Under the pieces are notes generated by a model. That model searched no databases. It was not told where the DNA came from and saw only the letters and a list, made by a program, of their open reading frames with translations. The position numbers were made by a program, and so were the translations under genes. A stretch of 64,000 nucleotides of DNA from Paralithodes platypus (Eukaryota; Arthropoda; Malacostraca; Decapoda; Lithodidae), in the NCBI GenBank assembly GCA_032716605.1, contig CM064509.1, positions 51,670,136 through 51,734,135 of the forward strand, in the 5' to 3' direction. Every line of letters begins with the position of its first letter. Position 1 is the stretch's first letter. Positions 10,513 to 22,340 of this stretch are shown here, one piece after another.

Positions 10513-10915
10513 CCCTGATTAAATAGCACTATATGAATATTACCACATTCAAAATATGCTACAGGGGGACAATGCCTAGTGAGTTCATTGCTCAATATCT
10601 GGCGTTCTGAGAGCGAGGGTCCGATTCTAGGAGGTAAGACATTGAAGCACTGGAGCGAGGCAGCTTCAGAGATGGGGCTGCTTCGAGCCGTGAGTGGGCA
10701 ACTAAGCCCCATGCATCCTGCGAAGGCAAGATGGCAGGGGCTGATTGCAGCTAATAGTGCTTCACATGTCTCACCCCCTAGAATGGAACGAGACCTCACA
10801 GGCTTCACTGTTCATTGGTTATGGTTGAATGTACAGGCTCTCAGCCTATGCCCGGGAGGGAGTAGTTGGAATATAGACAAACAAAAACAGTGTGTCCGTT
10901 AGTCTCTCTGATAGC

Positions 10916-10918
<3 letters not shown>
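10513..10918. other. No gene seen
   Basis: Short opposed reading frames overlap here without recognisable domains. Composition is more GC-rich than the flanks (about 10570-10870), which may mark an unidentified repeat. Confidence 0.4.

Positions 10919-10981
<63 letters not shown>
10919..10981. repeat. (TA)n microsatellite
   Basis: About 31 perfect TA repeats. Confidence 0.98.
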
Positions 10982-10984
<3 letters not shown>

Positions 10985-11299
10985 GTAATATTAGAAGTGG
11001 AATTGGTCGAAACTTGGTCGCAAGCTTCATTCTGTCCATGATCACAAATCTTTACTTTTGTTGTACTGTACATACTAGATAATGTGCTTGCACCATAAAT
11101 CATGATGTCCCACATAAACCTAAACTTGTGAACATTACTGCTCAGACCAAGCACCCCTCGTATTTTGAGAATGGCCAGGATAGGCTTTACGTCATCTTCG
11201 GATACGCGAATACCAGACGATTATATTTGGTTTAAGAAATTGTTGTTATAGTCTTTAGACCGACAAGTCTTATTAAGGGTAATAGTTAAACTCCTCAGA

Positions 11300-11880
11300 A
11301 TATTATCGAGCTTTTTCAAGTTCAAGGATTGTATTCCTGATGGTCTGCAGTCCTCAATTGTTTATGTGTATAAATGTGGAAACTGTAACGCATCATCATG
11401 TAAGTATGAACAGGCCTCCCAGTCTCAAAACAACAATTCTCAGAAATACGATAAAATTGTGAAACGCTAAGTCACCCAAAAATTAACAATGTTTTTTTCA
11501 ATATTGTTCAACTGTTCGGGCGATGCAACCCTCCTTATTGACAAGTCCCTACCCACAGTACACGTGAAACCTACTATAGGTAAACACGACACCTCCACCA
11601 ACCTCTTGTGTTTTAATTGGTAAGCTAGGCAATACAATACCATATTCTATAAAGAATATATCACTTTAGGATCTTATTATATGTCAATTGTGTATTATGT
11701 TAGATAGTGTAGGTATTTTAATGTTAATGTTAACACTGGTTTAATTGCGTTTGTATATTTCCTTAATTACATACAATTAATATCCTAGCAATTAACTAAA
11801 CTGTTTTTAATAAAATGTTATCATTATTTTTAGGTTTGATGATGACATATGGAATGTCAAAACTGACACGAATAAAAAAT
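11300..11880 (+). mobile_element. Possible Penelope-like element remnant
   Basis: One frame at about 11325-11400 reads FKFKDCIPDGLQSSIVYVYK then CGNCNAS. This matches the phrase that precedes the GIY-YIG endonuclease of Penelope-like elements (FKDRxP...VYKxxCxxCNA). The endonuclease itself is not readable. A GATGATGACATATGGAATGT-type phrase near 11836 followed by AATAAA-like sequence resembles such 3' ends. Severely decayed; assignment tentative. Confidence 0.45.
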
Positions 11881-11920
11881 ATAGATGTTTTTCAGCATTA
11901 TGTTAGCGTTACCTGCCTCA

Positions 11921-11923
11921 CTC

Positions 11924-12000
<77 letters not shown>
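11921..12000. repeat. (CT)n microsatellite
   Basis: About 38 CT repeats with one CC interruption near 11934. Confidence 0.98.
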
Positions 12001-12002
<2 letters not shown>

Positions 12003-12039
12003 ATGTATATATATGTAGTAAAACTCGCTAGGAAAATTG

Positions 12040-12195
12040 AAACAATGGAACTTTCACCCTCACTCTGTATGTCTCTCATTCAATCACTTAATGTCTTTCT
12101 AAGTCCGTGTGTTCCGTTTCGTCCAGACACCTTGACACTAACTCATTTTGAAGTGACATTCGATACAGGCAACCTTGCCTTTTGTCCCCTTCTTG
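12040..12195 (+). mobile_element. Jockey-like LINE 3'-end scrap (J7)
   Basis: About 150 bp aligns by eye with the 3' tail of LINE J3 (23870-23975). It includes CCGTGTGTTC, a GACACTAACTCATTTTGAAG region and the terminal hairpin AGGCAA-CC-TTGCCT (12167-12180) followed by TTTTG. The stem differs from the other copies by a compensated pair. Confidence 0.6.
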
Positions 12196-12202
12196 CACGT
12201 AG

Positions 12203-12203
<1 letters not shown>

Positions 12204-12234
<31 letters not shown>
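12204..12234. repeat. (TA)n microsatellite
   Basis: About 15 TA repeats just after the LINE 3' scrap. Confidence 0.97.
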
Positions 12235-12239
<5 letters not shown>

Positions 12240-13195
12240 GAATAAATAAGTAAAAGGAACCTTTGCTAAATATGCAATTAACAGATTTGTTCATTCTTAG
12301 GGTCAATAACTATAATTCAATAACAAAGGTAGTGAGTGTCGTATTACAGTGTATATATTCCTTCTTCGTTACACACATACCCATCACAACAATCCAGTCA
12401 TTCGCATAATAATAGTTTAACTATCGGCCAATATATACAATTTTAAGGAAGAAGACAAGTCTTTCATATCATATTCCCGGCGGATTGCGTTTGTGTTTGA
12501 GTCATGCACTTATCAGTCATTTTCCTATAAATATAGGCCTATTAATTACATACCCTTCACCATTGAATGACCTGCTATAGACCAGTAGATGCGATGCTGC
12601 TTGTTTTGTGTTTGATTTTATTTGTTTTTTGTTTTTATTGTTTAGGTTTTTATTTGTATTTGTTAATCCTATGTATACGATTGCGGAACTGAAGATCGGG
12701 ATCATGAAACTGAACAAACTGAAGTTTTTAGGAGATGATTTCCGTCTTGTTATTAAACAGCGTCTTGCATTTTTTATTGTTATACCGACATGTCAAAATT
12801 ATTACCTCCACCCTGCTCCTCTTATCATGACCAGCTTGCAGCAGTATGGAAAACAAGTGCATATTTGTTTGTAGTGTATCCATTACAATGATATCATTTA
12901 GTAGGAGGTAAAGCAACGACTATCTCGAATCTTCAAATCCTGGACTTTAAGGCATCCTAAAATTAACTCGATTACCAGTACAGTTATGGGCTTACGCTAG
13001 GCTGAGACACTCATCTCCGTATCATTGTTCTTAGGTGCCTTTCGTGGGTAATTTGGTAAATTATCCAGCCAGGTACACAGCGGATATTACACCCAATTTA
13101 CCACAGATTACCTCCATGGATAGGACCAAGCACTAACTCACTAACTCCAGGTTCAAATCTACTCCCTGGGAATCCACTACTGATTTTCTCGGCTG
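12240..13195. other. No gene seen
   Basis: AT-rich sequence with short open frames on both strands lacking recognisable domains. Confidence 0.5.
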
Positions 13196-13199
13196 TTAA

Positions 13200-13418
13200 C
13201 CCATTCAGTACCGGTGACATCCTTTTAACTGTATTATGGCTATTATTTGACAATTTTATTCAGCTTAGGAAGGACAACCACAAATGAATAGGCTACAGAC
13301 TAGGCTACAACCTATCTCGATTAATCCTTGTAGCTACCACAGATCTTTCTTAAACTGCACAAAATCGTCTAAATATAGCTAGAATAAAATTAAAAAGACG
13401 TCACCGGTACAGAAGGGG
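13200..13418. mobile_element. 219-bp piggyBac-type MITE (P1)
   Basis: Flanked by TTAA on both sides (13196-13199 and 13419-13422). The ends are inverted: CCCATTCAGTACCGGTGACA on the left, and CCCCTTCTGTACCGGTGACG on reading the right end inwards. TTAA duplication plus C-rich TIR fits piggyBac. Interior landmark TAGCTACCACAGATCTTTCT is shared with copies at 43358, 56806 and 57403. No coding capacity. Confidence 0.88.
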
Positions 13419-13422
13419 TTAA

Positions 13423-15050
13423 CCAACCTTGCTAACCAATGCGCCATATTGTTTACCATAGACTTATAAATGTATCACTTCTTTAATTATAATTTATGTG
13501 TTCTTAAAAATAACCTCGCAAAGCCAAAAAGTTTAATATTACTCTTAATTTAGCATCACTGATATCATAATTTATGCTATACAAGGATACAATTATGATA
13601 TGTTAACGCATTATCATAATCAGTACTATACAAATAATAATGGAAGTGTAATGATACTACCCACACTTTCAAGACATTCAATGAAATCATAGATTACATA
13701 CCGGAGTCTTGTCGTATTAATGGCGGTTTAATTTCTCGTCCATCCATATACGGTCAAATTAATGCCCTGATATTTTCTGTTGGGAAGGGATGAAACTGTT
13801 CCTTTTCGTTCTGACATCGTGGGCGCAAGAGCGACTACAGATAATAGTGGTGATGGTAGAGAGCGGGTGAGAGAGGTGGTGTGGTAGTATAGTGCCACAG
13901 TGCCTCCTGCTCCTCCACACACTGACACTACCGAGCACGGACTGACCTCACTACTGGCACGCTACCTACCTTACCCTGCCTCGTCCCGCGCTCACTCTCT
14001 CTAGGTTTCAGTCAAAGCCCAGATTCAATTCGTGCCCTTCAAACTCTGTCCATAGCTGATGGCGCCATTATAGTTGCACGTTTAGTGTATTTAGGCCCAG
14101 GCCAAACATGCGGTGTGGGCGTTTACTATAGCATGTCGTAAAGAGACTGAGGCAGTGAATAGTGCTTTATGAGAAGAAACAAAATATATATACTACCCCA
14201 TGTTTGGTGATTGAAGTTTATTTGTACATATTTCGTACATCAGTGCGTCGGGATTCACTATGGCCAGGTTTAAAAATACGGCGGGTTTCATTTAGAACAA
14301 AATAACATAACATTGTCAATAGACTCGGGCTTTTCTTTTTCCAGTGTAGAAGAGAAGCAAAGCCATTATCGGAACACATTCGAAAATCTCTCAGATTTCA
14401 TCAAATTGCGCTATAGTTCTGTACTTGGTGTTAGTATTTTATAAATTTGCTAAAACAGTTCGAAGACCCAAAATGCATCAAGCCTAAGTACAGTGAATTT
14501 ACTTTGTAGAACACGCTAAAATGTTAAAGCAAAACTAAACAAATTCGGTAAATGTTCACTTAAACATTGCACTTAGGAGGTTTCATATTCTTTTCATCGT
14601 GATGCCATTTAACAAATTGTTTAATTTTGTATTCCCATAGTAGCCTATACACTTACATACTCTATTCTTTACCGGGCGAGAACATTAATCACACTAGCAC
14701 CCGAATTCCTCTTTATTGATGTTAGTTTTGGAAAATGTTATATTTTTGCTCCATATATATATTTCGTTTACATACAGTACATGACTATAAAACAGCCCAT
14801 AAATAAAGCCAAGTCACTACTCAGTATCATAACTATGAATATATAATGTGTGTGCTCAGTTAACACTTTCGGTAAAATACTTTTACCTGTTATTCAGACT
14901 ATCGTCCAATGAGACGGTTGTAAGCATCTTAGAGGAGACCCGTGGACATTAAAAATGTTAGACTATCTCAATTAACACACCGGCTCCCTCATGTACTTCC
15001 TAAGCTAATAAAAATCATCTCCTGATAGCCTGAAGAAAAGGAAGAATATC
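13423..15050. other. No gene recognised
   Basis: AT-rich DNA with a more GC-rich island at about 13730-14020 (CCTCGTCCCGCGCTCACTC, GCTCCTCCACACACTGAC). The island could be an unrecognised host exon or promoter, but no domain, splice pair or TATA arrangement was convincing. Confidence 0.4.
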
Positions 15051-15051
15051 T

Positions 15052-15166
15052 CTGTAACCTCTGTCTCTTCATCGCAATGTTGCATTTCTCACTATTCTAC
15101 CGCTATTACAATTATCAGTGTTCCTCAGAGCTCTCTCAGAGTATACCACTGAGTAAGTTAATAATG
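15052..15166 (+). mobile_element. Jockey-like LINE fragment (J5)
   Basis: GTAACCTCTGTCTCTTCATC...CAGTGTTCCTCAGAGCTCTC is nearly identical to LINE J3 at 23597-23690. It encodes the RRNVASLSxFYRYYxxQCSSELS segment near the RT C-terminus. Isolated scrap. Confidence 0.85.
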
Positions 15167-15804
15167 AGGTGAGGTATACTGTAACAAGTTCAAGGGGACT
15201 ATAGGACCGCGCGGCCGTGTTAACTCAAAGGTGCATGGCGCGACGCTCAGGACGAAAAAAAGGGCTTCTTCTCCTAGAGGATGGATAAGAGTATATGTGA
15301 GTGAAAAACAATTACGTTTCGTTCAGTAATAACAGAGATATAGCAATTTTCAATAAGCGTCGCCCTAACAAGAAGAACACCAACAGCAACGAAAACAACA
15401 CCACCAAAGACATGAGTAAGCACTAGAGGTCCTTCGCTTCCCGTGGACCTAATAACTCTAAACTTTCCCAATACTCTCCTGTTACTTGTCCCACCACCTC
15501 AACATATCATGTAGCCTATCTTGAAGCCGTCGAATTGTGCTAAAGAAGTAACAGGAGTATATGCTGACTCTGCTCTTCCTATTCTTTTCTTTTTTCTTAT
15601 TTTCTTTGTGTTTCCATTAGTCGATTATACAGAGATTATGAAGATTGGAAGTCATAAGAATAACTGAGATATACATAACCTCTTTGATTCCTATAGCGCC
15701 TTCCAAACCGAGTAAAATCTCGTCTACTGGTAACCAGCTTATGCAGGAACTGTGCCATGGTACCATGAAAGGACTTAACTCATTCAGTTTGATCAAATAT
15801 CTTA

Positions 15805-15864
15805 AGGCCGCGTCATACAGAACTCGAACGTCGGGCGACCTTCTCCCGAACACGATGACTTGCA
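15805..15864 (+). repeat. Harb-B left TIR
   Basis: Starts AGGCCGCGTCATACAGAACT and ends GATGACTTGCA. Inverted partner at 22281-22340 with three mismatches seen. TTA target copy at 15802-15804. Confidence 0.93.
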
Positions 15865-16553
15865 AAAAAATTCAAATATCAGAAAGTTCGGGTTGATTTG
15901 GGTCAATGCGGCCAATGATCTTGTTGATTCTGGTGAAGTTCTGGGGATGTTCATGGGCACAGACGAATATCCTGTGGTTCGGCCAGAAGTTAGTGCATGC
16001 GTTAACTTCTAGCCGATATTCGGGTGTAAAAACCGTTAAAAATTGGTCGGCTCTCGTTCGGATCATGGTGGGCTTAAATTCGTGTTACGTTCTTTTGTTT
16101 CGGCCGATGTTCGGCTGTTATTTTCATTGGCGAAGTTAACACGATCTACCTGAATATGAGCCGAACAAAAGCCGAAAATAACCCGAATCGTATAAATAAA
16201 GGGAGACATTAAACCGAATATCAGCCGAATGATAGTCGAATTACTCAAATGAAATAGGACATTCCCCAGATAAAAAGACGAATAAGGCAAGATCAATCGG
16301 GTCTGTTCAAGATATTGGCAAGAACACAGGTCCAATGACAAGAATAAGATAGGATCACAACTCTAATCTCCCCCGAACAACAGCAGAATCATCGAGTCTG
16401 TGTCGGGTGGTACACGTGGGACCACGTGGGAAATCCCGAGCATGCCGAGCTGTGCACACGGCACAGCAAACAAAGAGAGGAGCGAGGCGCGACTGCACAC
16501 GACACAGAAGAATGAGAGCCGAATCGTACGCTGGCAGCCACGCGCACGGGCCC

Positions 16554-16562
16554 CATATATAG
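16554..16562 (+). promoter_or_regulatory. TATA box of the Harb-B MADF gene
   Basis: CATATATAG in a GC-rich context, 87 bp before the proposed ATG. Similarly placed TATA boxes precede all four Harbinger genes in this window. Confidence 0.6.
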
Positions 16563-17280
16563 CTGCCGGAGCCTACATCGGTCTCACTCCCTCCGCACAA
16601 GTTGTCCTGACAAGTTCTCCCTCTCCACCCAACACAGCAACCACCAAGATGGGCAAGGGCGACAAGCTACCACGTCGAAAACCTACCCGGAAGGGCAAGG
16701 AAGCAGCAGAGCCTTCCGTGGACCTCTTCGCCTCCCAGGACCCGCTGGCAGCAAAAGGGTAGGATCTGGTGATTCAAACTTCATCAAGCTCTGAAGGGAG
16801 TGACGAAGACACTGAATTCCAATCAGGACAAACCCTTGCAGAGTCACCTCACCCAGATGGAGTCACTTCCCCTGATCACAAAACGGCAACGGCATAAGCT
16901 GGTCCACACTTTCCCTGAATTAGGGGAGACGCCATCCCACAGCGTGGATGAGGATCATACCGCCGATCCCAACCCTTCATCAGGAACGCCACCCACGCCG
17001 TCACCCGAGCCGGGCCCCTCCAAGATCAAGAAACCAACGCCAACTGCCATGAAAGATGCCAAAAGAAAGCGGACATACGCCACCCTGCCTGCGAAGGATG
17101 AAGTCGCTATTGCCGAGTGGTACCGGGAGAATGACTTCTTCTACAACAAGAAACTCCGGGCCCATCGAGACAGGGACATCCGGGATCGGGCTATGACCAA
17201 CAAGGCTGAGGAACTCCGTGGTACAGGTTGATTGGGTGCAGTTGTTGCGTACAATTAAAGTGGCCATATGCAAAACATAT

Positions 17281-17412
17281 TATTGCTGTCCAGTGTTACA
17301 AAGTGCCGTCTACAGTGTTGATTGTTTAATGCCAAATCTTGTTATTTACTGTCCAATGTTTATAAAGTGCCGTCTACAGTGTTGGTTGTTTAATGCCAAA
17401 TCTTGTTATTTA
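17281..17412. repeat. Two ~66-bp direct repeats in intron 1
   Basis: GTGCCGTCTACAGTGTTG...GTTTAATGCCAAATCTTG followed by TTATTTACTGT occurs twice in tandem within intron 1 of the MADF gene. Confidence 0.85.
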
Positions 17413-18636
17413 CTGTGTGCTTACTGTGTGCTTGCCTGTGATGTCAAAAGTGTGAACAGACAGCTTCCATTTATATATATATATAATCGGCGCGTTTGAT
17501 AGTACATTTCTTAATATTATTTTTGTAAACAGTGATTATAATATAGGTTTATTTTCCAGTTGAGGTTCTCGGCAAATGGATGGAGGGAATGCGGACCCGG
17601 TATGTCAAACTGAAGGAGCTGCCCTCAGGTTCTGGGGCACATGACCTTACCGAGAGGGAGACCTGGATAGTCGAGGCCTTCTTATTCTTACAGCCTCACA
17701 TCGTGAAGCTTCCCACGAGGAAGAGCAAGGTACGTTATATTACAACTTATAAATATCTGATAAACAATCATAAAACATGGGAAAGGACAGTAATAGGTCG
17801 AGTATAATTTTTCAACTTATGTTTGTTTACTTCTAATAATCATAACATGCAAGTTCCCGAACAACATTACATAGTTTTCTACATGATTTTGTGTTATTTT
17901 ATATGGAGTGGTCACGCTGCATGAAGTATTCAAATTGTCAAGAACAGTGTATTTATATTTGAAAATAATCAACATATATAATGTAACTATAACCACGGTT
18001 TCCACCACATTATGCCTCAATATTTTATATCATACTTTCACATGTTAGTTGATAAATTTTCACCTCAGCATTAACAAAATTGAAATCGTTATTACATTGT
18101 TATTAAACATTTATAGAACATTGTAGCAAATCGGAGAATATCAGGAGCTATAATAACTCTTTTCCCTCTATTATGACTCAATATCTTTTGTAGAAATTGC
18201 ATTTAATTACTAATTCTCACCATTATATTCTGATAAACTAACTCCCCCATATATTTCACAGAAGTACAAAAAGAAAAACCCTGTTGTCACCCACATCGCT
18301 CTTACGGCTGCGGAGGAGGTGGCCGACGACCCGATGGCGGAGGAGACGTCGCAGAAGGCGTCGCAGGAGCCCGGTGTCCCTAGCACCACCCAGAAATCGA
18401 CTCCCTCCACATCCACGGGCCGTCGTCGCACCAAAGCTCCTACGGGTGATGCCATGGAGAGCGACCTGTACGACAAGGTAAATTTTAGTATTATTTAACC
18501 ATCGAATGCTTATCATCAGTACATTTTTTATGAGACTTTTCTGTGTTTTCATACCGACACGTATATGTTATCAGAACTGGAGACGGTAAAGACATCACTA
18601 TTATTCATGTTTGCTTACATTCCCTTTCATGCACAT

Positions 18637-18815
18637 CTCAATATTCATAGGGTCCCCAATACATTCGTGACTTAAATTCATGTCTTCTTCATTATTAAAT
18701 GATACAATGATATTCATATGGTCCCCAATACATTCGTAACTTGAATTTATTTCGTCTTTATGAATGAATTTTAAAAAATTTAATATTCATATGGTCCCCA
18801 ATACATTCGTCACCT
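18637..18815. repeat. Three ~72-bp repeats in intron 3
   Basis: ATATTCATATGGTCCCCAAT followed by ACATTCGT is repeated near 18643, 18712 and 18784 with partly diverged tails, inside intron 3 of the MADF gene. Confidence 0.85.
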
Positions 18816-19305
18816 GATTTTTATATCTTCTTACTGAATTAATGCTAAACATTTTTGCCAACAGCTACGACAAGGGGAGAAGTACCTGAACGAGCTGTAC
18901 ACCAGGTGGGATGCGACGAAGAAGGCCGCGACCCCAGCCCAGCAGTCCCTAAAACTGTTCCACCACTATGTCCAGGACCACCTCTTTCAAATGGAACCTT
19001 CACTTCTCGACCACTACCAGAGGGAAGTAATGCGCTTCACACATGCCATGCGTGCCCACAGCCGTGGGACAGCCCCCCTTCCACGGATGGGTAATCTGGA
19101 CGGAGAGCCTCTACCACATCAACGCAATGGGTCTTCCCAGCCCAACCCTCACCACACCCAGCAGAACGTGTACTACGAGAACCTGCAAGCTGCAGGCCCT
19201 TCCTACTACCAGGGTGGAAAGAGTATCGCAGCCCTGCCACGCCACGAGGATGGAAGTCCCACCAACCCTTCGCTGGACGACCTGAAGCCAATCCAGTGGA
19301 GATGA

Positions 19306-20568
19306 GCAGGCCCCCAACCCCAAGGATGGTTGACATTTCACCCGGGTTTGTGAGTCGGATCATTGATGATTTTTCGTAAATCGGCTCAACCCACCCCCCC
19401 ATATTACTAATATTCCTAATTGATTGTTGGTCAGTATAGCTAACATTGTGGTGTAACATATCATTCCATATTACTTTCTATTCCTATTTGATTGTGGGTC
19501 ACTATAGATAACCTTGTGGTGTTTACTTGCTCATAAAGGTGTCAATATTAATGTGGTGTAACTTGCTCTTGCCCATCATTCATATTACTCTATATTCCTA
19601 TTATTTTGATGGCAAATCTATAGCAATTATGGCTAATAACTTGCTCTTATTACTCATCATTGTTATTAAAATAGAATGTATCTGGGTATAATAACTTGCT
19701 CTTATTACTCATCATTTATATACAAAATTTGATATTCTTGTTGGGGTCACTATAGAAACTACATGATTAGTCAGTGGTGGGGTTGGCTGTGTGTATAGTC
19801 TGTTGCAAATTATTTTTGCTAGGTTTAACCTAATAGTCATAGTTTTGTGGGGGCAGGCTGGTGGAAACCATGGATTCGTGATATTGATATGTACAAAATA
19901 TTATGGTAGGTAGTATGTAATATGGTGGCAATAATTAGGGTATATACATACAAAGATAATTTGTAAGTTGTTTGTATGTTGAATAACATTATTATGTGTA
20001 TATGTTGGTTGTACTTTTCCTTTTTATGCAATACAGTGACTAATAATGATTATGTGTATATGTTGGTTGTAATGTTCCTTTTTACACAATACAATGTGTA
20101 CTAACAATATGTAGACAATACAATGAATAATAATATGGGGAACATGAATGGAGGACATTATTATTATTTGAAATAAAAGAAGAGGTTATGTTAAATGTAA
20201 TACCTAATAATATATAAAGTGGATAAACGAATTTAGCTTGACGTTTTCAAAAACTAATGAAATCTCATTATACAAGAGAATAATTTATGTAGACTGAACT
20301 CATAATACAATATTGAGGGGCTAAATTAATAAGCTTGGCGGTTTATAATGATAAGGTATAACTCATTATTATACGAGATATACTAGAGATGTTAGGAAAC
20401 TATAATGTTCATAATAATAATAATTTACATCTTATTTATGATAGTTGCAAATGAACTAGAAATGTGACCGGGATATAATTTGGTAATAATGAAAGTCTAA
20501 TAGGTCTGGCATATCAATTAGGTTGGGCATGGATTTATGGGGAATAATTGGAATGGCAACTTACCTGC
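19306..20568. other. Spacer between the convergent Harb-B genes
   Basis: AT-rich, with degenerate internal repeats: AACTTGCTCTTATTACTCAT at 19625 and 19690, and GATTATGTGTATATGTTGGT near 19990 and 20047. It must contain the polyadenylation sites of both genes; no further coding was seen. Confidence 0.7.
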
Positions 20569-21927
20569 TCAGTTTTGAGGTACCTGCCAGGGCAGGCGCT
20601 GTTCTGGCCGGCTGTAGTATTCTGCCAAGTAGTCCCGGTGAAGTTTGGCAGTGGCTGGTCCCCTCTTCCGTGGCAATGGTTGTAGTCCATCCAAGGGGTC
20701 CCTGCTCCAGTCACCTTGTTCCATGTTCTCCTGACGCTGAGATGCTTGTCCTTGTTGTCCTTGGCGTTTGTCTATGAGGAGATTGTGGAGTATACAGGAC
20801 GCGATGACTACCTTCTCCACGGTGGTGGGCTGAATGTTCATGGTTGTGAGGAGACACCTGAAGCGGTTTGCCAGCATACCGAACGCATTCTCCACCTGCC
20901 TCCTGGCCCGGGACAGTCTATAGTTGTAGTTCCTCTTGGTATTCTCAAGTCCTCGGTGAGGGTAGGGCTTCTGTAACCACTCCCTCATGGGGAATGCGTC
21001 ATCCCCAACGAGGAAGTAGGGCACTGGATGGTCCTCGCCGGGAAATGGCTCTGCTTCCGGCAAGCCTGCTGCCCCGTCCTCCAGGGCCTGCCGGATGTCG
21101 ATCACCTGGAAGATGCCACCATCAGATGCGGAACCGTTCGCTCCCACGTCCACGTACATGAACTTGCCCAGGTGATCAACCACTGCCAGGAGAACAATGG
21201 AGTGATAGTGTTTGTAGTTGTAGTACAGGGAGCCGCAGTTTCCTGGAGGTTGTATGGCTATGTGCTTGCCATCGATTGCCCCTATGGTGTGCCGGAAGTT
21301 CCACCTCTCTTCGAAACCCTTGGCAACCTCTTTCCAGCCTTCGGGTGTTGATGGGCACACATTAACCTCTTCCATATACTCCTAGATTATAGCCTTGCAT
21401 GTCTCCCGTACTGCGATCGAAATTGTGTTTGCACCAACACGAACATTTAACGACATGCTCTTGTATGATTCCCCTGTTGCCAAAAATCGTAGTGTCATGG
21501 CCAATCTCAAACCTGGCTCCAGGGGCTTCTTCCAATTGGTGGTCTCCTTCTTGATCCGGGGTGTAAGACGGCATACTATGTCATTGAATAGGTCCTCGTC
21601 CATACGCAGATAATACCTGTAGGTGGTCCTGTCCGTCTCCATTAGCTCATTTAGCAGTTGGTGGTAGTGTCCGTAGGTGGCTCTCTGGGCGACCCAAGGC
21701 TTGACGCTGCAGCTTCTGGGTTTCCTGGGTCGTACACGGCGCTGATGCTCCTTCTTCAGGAGGGTGGCGATGAGTAGCTGGTGGTTAAGGTTGGCTACAA
21801 CAAGCTCCTGAAACATAATGGCCATCTCCAACTCCTCCTCCGTAACCTCAGTTGATGGCTCGAGTTCCGTGAGGTCCATGTTGCTGTGGTGATGACTGAT
21901 GTGCGAATGCCATGTGTGCGACCACAC
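20569..21927 (-). pseudogene. Harbinger DDE transposase (Harb-B)
   Basis: PIF/Harbinger (DDE_Tnp_4-type) nuclease, intronless. The N-terminal helical/HTH part (21927-21385) includes WVAQRATYGHYHQLLNELME, a LRFLATGESYKSMS motif and NTISIAVRETCKAII. The catalytic core follows: GAIDGKHIAIQPP (first D), GSASDGGIF (second D) and VENAFGMLANRFR (E). All three acidic residues are present. The two halves are in the same frame but split by one in-frame TAG at 21384-21382. The likely start is the Met at 21879, because the TATA box lies at 21942-21934; the protein would be about 436 residues. It converges on the MADF gene. Apart from the amber codon it looks intact. Confidence 0.93.
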
Positions 21928-21933
21928 CCACTA

Positions 21934-21942
21934 CTTATATAG
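21934..21942 (-). promoter_or_regulatory. TATA box of the Harb-B transposase
   Basis: CTATATAAG on the minus strand, about 55 bp before the ATG at 21879. Its position argues against using the upstream Met at 21927. Confidence 0.65.
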
Positions 21943-22280
21943 AGCAGGTACAGGTCATCGTCCCACATTCGTCTAGCATCGTGTTAACGTTTTCTGATGG
22001 TCGGCCCGATGCGGCTGGTGTTTCTCATAACTTCTTTTGTATCGGGTAAAGGTCAGCTGACCGACGTATCTCATTCTCACTTGGTTGGCTGATTCGGCGC
22101 ACATTCGGGTTATTGTTGGGTCATGCTCTGGCATGCATCAATTTATATTCGAATCATGGTCGGGTCTTTGTCGTAAGTCGTTCGGGAGTATCGGGTTATA
22201 TTCGACTCTTATTCGGGGCATTGTCTGGGGATGTTCTTCTACCAACATCGGGACAATATCGGTTGAATTCGCCTCATATA

Positions 22281-22340
22281 TGCAAGTCATCGTGTTCGGG
22301 AGTAGGTCGCCCGATGTTCGAGTTCTGTATGACGAGGCCT
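22281..22340 (-). repeat. Harb-B right TIR
   Basis: Inverted copy of 15805-15864, followed by TTA (22341-22343). Confidence 0.93.

Larger units (their letters stand above)
16649..19305 (+). pseudogene. Harbinger MADF/Myb-like DNA-binding protein, four exons
   Basis: Second gene of Harb-B, expected to bind transposon ends or recruit the transposase. Exons inferred from GT-AG sites and homology with the Harb-C copy: 16649-17226, 17560-17729, 18262-18477 and 18865-19305. Start chosen at MGKGDKLPRRKPTRKG, downstream of the TATA box. An acidic, Pro-rich linker precedes the MADF-type domain, which spans exons 1-2 (IAEWYRENDFFYNKKLRAHR and EVLGKWMEGMRTRYVKL). Exon 3 is basic/Thr-rich, and exon 4 carries a BESS-like helical tail (LKLFHHYVQDHLFQMEP). 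Exon 1 is broken by TAG at 16760 and a frameshift before 16897. Exons 2-4 are open and in phase. Confidence 0.8.
15805..22340. mobile_element. Complete Harbinger transposon (Harb-B), 6.5 kb
   Basis: The 60-bp TIRs (15805-15864 and 22281-22340) begin AGGCC(G/T)CGTCATACAG and differ at about three positions. The flanking duplication is TTA on both sides (15802-15804 and 22341-22343). Inside are two convergent genes: a MADF-type DNA-binding protein (+, 16649-19305) and a DDE transposase (-, 21927-20569). This is the standard two-gene content of PIF/Harbinger elements. Subterminal regions are rich in ATTCGGGT/TCGGCC motifs. Each gene carries inactivating changes, so this copy is probably no longer autonomous. 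Confidence 0.95.

Noticed and set aside
13728..14020. Host promoter or first exon in a GC-richer island
   Set aside because: No convincing reading frame, splice-site pair or core promoter arrangement could be supported.
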